From: Gemmatimonas phototrophica
Lineage (GTDB): Bacteria > Gemmatimonadota > Gemmatimonadetes > Gemmatimonadales > Gemmatimonadaceae
Assembly (NCBI GenBank): GCA_945870175.1
Contig: CAMBRJ010000159.1
Span: 1 to 6,992 of the forward strand
Direction of reading: 5' to 3'
DNA length: 6,992 bases
Positions 5,710 to 6,992 of this stretch are shown piece after piece; position 1 is the stretch's first letter; each line of letters begins with the position of its first letter. A program made the translations under genes and the position numbers. The notes beneath the pieces are model-generated. The model did no database searches. It had not been told where the DNA came from and worked only from the letters and a program-made list of their open reading frames with translations.

Positions 5710-6992
5710 GGAATAACCTTCTTCACTGGCTTGGGTTCGATGCGCACGATCCACAGGCCATTGTTGTCGTCATTTACGTAGGCGAGGCCGTCCTTCGGAT
5801 TCACCACCACGCCCCACGTCATCGCCGCGTTCTTCACGTGGCCGTCCATGTCGGCGGTGTTCAGATGCCCGATCTCGCGTCCCTGCGCGCGCAAATCGCC
5901 GCGCAATTCCCCGGAGATGTCGAACACGCGGAAGCCGGCGTTGTAGGCGCCCATGTACAGCGAATCACCCGCCACCCACACGTTGTGCACGCCGCCGTGC
6001 TCCGGCTCGTAGAACGCCACCACCTTCGGCTTCGTGATGTCCGACACGTCCACCACCTGCAGGCGCCCGTACGCGCGACCGGCGGACGCGTCCTTCGTCC
6101 CCTTGGGCCCGGCGGCCGGGAAGACTTCGTCGGCGATGAACACGTAGTTCTTGTGGCGCCACGCGGTGTGCGTGCCGCGAATGAACCCAGGACCGCCGTC
6201 CACTTCGACTTGCTTGTACATCGCGTTCAAGTCGTACTTGAACTGCGACACCTGCACCGGATTCGACGGCGAGCCGCCCTTGATGCCGTTGCCCACGTCG
6301 AGCACGATCAGGCCGTCATTCCAGTAGCTCGCGTACAACAGGCCGTCGCGCAGGTCGATGTCGTGCAACGAGCGGCCGGCGTCGGGACGTCCTTCGGTTT
6401 TCCAGCGCGCCACTTCCTTCGGATGATACGGATCGTTCACGTCGAGCACGTGCAGCGCACCCGTGCCGTCGTTCGTGAGGAAGATGAACGTGCCGTACTT
6501 GTCCTGCTTGTACACGAACGCCGAGTGCACGCCGCCCGTCACACCATCGGTGAACTCGGCGATCGGCTTCGGATGCGCCGGATCCTCCAGCGAGGCAATC
6601 ACGATGCCGTTCTTGCGATCGCTCGCGCCTTCGCGCGTAAACACGAGGAACTTGCCATCAGGAAACGTCATCACATCGTTTACGCGACGCGTGTTCGACA
6701 CGATGGAGTCGGTCACCTTCGGATCGGCCGGATTACTGATGTCGAGCGCGTACAGCACGTCACCGCCACCACCCGAGCCCAGATAGGCATGCTTGCCATC
6801 TTGGTGAATCCATACTTCCTCGGTGTTGAAGCGCGTGCGCGGCAAGCGGCCCACCAGCGACAGCTGGCGGCGTACATCGCGCGGCGCGAGCGTGATCGTG
6901 CTCTCCACGCTGCGGGCGCCGAAGGACGCGGTGATCGTGTACTCCCCGGGCTCGTAGCCCACGAAGGCACCGTCGGCATCGATCTGCCCTTC
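5706..6992 (-). CDS. LVIVD-repeat beta-propeller protein with Ig-like domain upstream (5' partial)
   Basis: The frame is open from the right window edge to TGA at 5708-5706, giving 428 visible residues. The GTG at 6962 is probably internal, because ten in-frame codons before it continue the same domain. Residues 1-36 look like the end of an Ig-like or carboxypeptidase-regulatory-type beta-sandwich (DADGAFVGYEPGEYTITASF, then a short strand). LVIVD-type repeats follow: YALDISNPADPK (81-92), HVLDVNDPYHPK (181-192), LIVLDVG (228-234), LQVVDVSDITKPK (311-323) and FRVFDIS (354-360). His-bearing blade motifs recur (GGVHSAFV, SLHDIDL, GTHTAWR, GGVHNVWV). LVIVD repeats are mostly found in secreted or surface proteins of unknown function, and the Ig-like part fits this. 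A signal peptide would lie outside the window. It is the first visible gene of the minus-strand operon, coupled to the YncE-like gene by a 4-base overlap. Confidence 0.9.
   Translation of the reverse strand, partial: EGQIDADGAFVGYEPGEYTITASFGARSVESTITLAPRDVRRQLSLVGRLPRTRFNTEEVWIHQDGKHAYLGSGGGGDVLYALDISNPADPKVTDSIVSNTRRVNDVMTFPDGKFLVFTREGASDRKNGIVIASLEDPAHPKPIAEFTDGVTGGVHSAFVYKQDKYGTFIFLTNDGTGALHVLDVNDPYHPKEVARWKTEGRPDAGRSLHDIDLRDGLLYASYWNDGLIVLDVGNGIKGGSPSNPVQVSQFKYDLNAMYKQVEVDGGPGFIRGTHTAWRHKNYVFIADEVFPAAGPKGTKDASAGRAYGRLQVVDVSDITKPKVVAFYEPEHGGVHNVWVAGDSLYMGAYNAGFRVFDISGELRGDLRAQGREIGHLNTADMDGHVKNAAMTWGVVVNPKDGLAYVNDDNNGLWIVRIEPKPVKKVIP
5717..5724 (-). promoter_or_regulatory. Ribosome binding site deciding the GTG start of the YncE-like gene
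   Basis: Minus-strand GAAGAAGG lies seven bases before the GTG at 5709-5707. It is encoded within the last codons (Val-Lys-Lys-Val) of the upstream LVIVD gene. It favours the GTG over the upstream ATG at 5754, which would create a 49-base overlap and bury the signal peptide, and over the ATG at 5694. Confidence 0.65.

Noticed and set aside
5710..5754. ATG at 5754 as the start of the YncE-like gene
   Set aside because: It would overlap the upstream gene by 49 bases and add 15 charged residues before a good signal peptide. The GTG at 5709 has a better-placed ribosome binding site.
6960..6962. GTG at 6962 as the start of the LVIVD gene
   Set aside because: Ten in-frame codons upstream continue the Ig-like strand pattern to the window edge, and no signal peptide follows the GTG.

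Overview
The window is GC-rich, densely coding DNA, very probably chromosomal, from a soil- or water-type environmental bacterium. My best guess is the Gemmatimonadota, or a similar lineage such as Acidobacteriota. The guess rests on the gene types (a PD40/TolB-propeller amidohydrolase, LVIVD and YncE-like exported propellers), the Ala/Lys/Asp-rich linker style, and an intergenic palindrome built of CGCAGAG/CTCTGCG heptamers. No marker gene is present, so the assignment is an inference.

Layout. (1) Positions 1-3167, plus strand: the 3' part of a large gene for a propeller-amidohydrolase fusion, open at the left window edge. (2) Positions 3168-3296: the only intergenic gap, lying between two convergent genes. 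A degenerate 7-bp tandem repeat and a 90-bp near-perfect palindrome fill almost all of it, and the palindrome is followed by a T-rich stretch on the plus strand. (3) Positions 3297-6992, minus strand: three tightly packed genes read right to left. These are an LVIVD-repeat propeller protein (open at the right edge), an exported YncE-like propeller protein whose GTG start overlaps the previous stop in a GTGA, and an amidase-signature hydrolase that starts one base after the previous stop. This looks like one translationally coupled operon.

How the genes may work together. The plus-strand amidohydrolase is probably exported, with its propeller acting as a substrate-recognition or scaffold module. 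In the minus-strand operon the two propeller proteins are probably extracytoplasmic, while the amidase has no signal peptide and is probably cytoplasmic. No shared pathway can be read from the sequence.

I see no RNA gene, CRISPR array, insertion sequence, phage gene or defence system. Apart from the intergenic repeat, the points most worth a second look are non-canonical metal-site residues in the amidohydrolase, a His/Met-rich insert in the YncE-like protein, and an amidase that resembles plant AMI1 in the spacing of its catalytic residues. I do not see a convincing undescribed multi-gene system.
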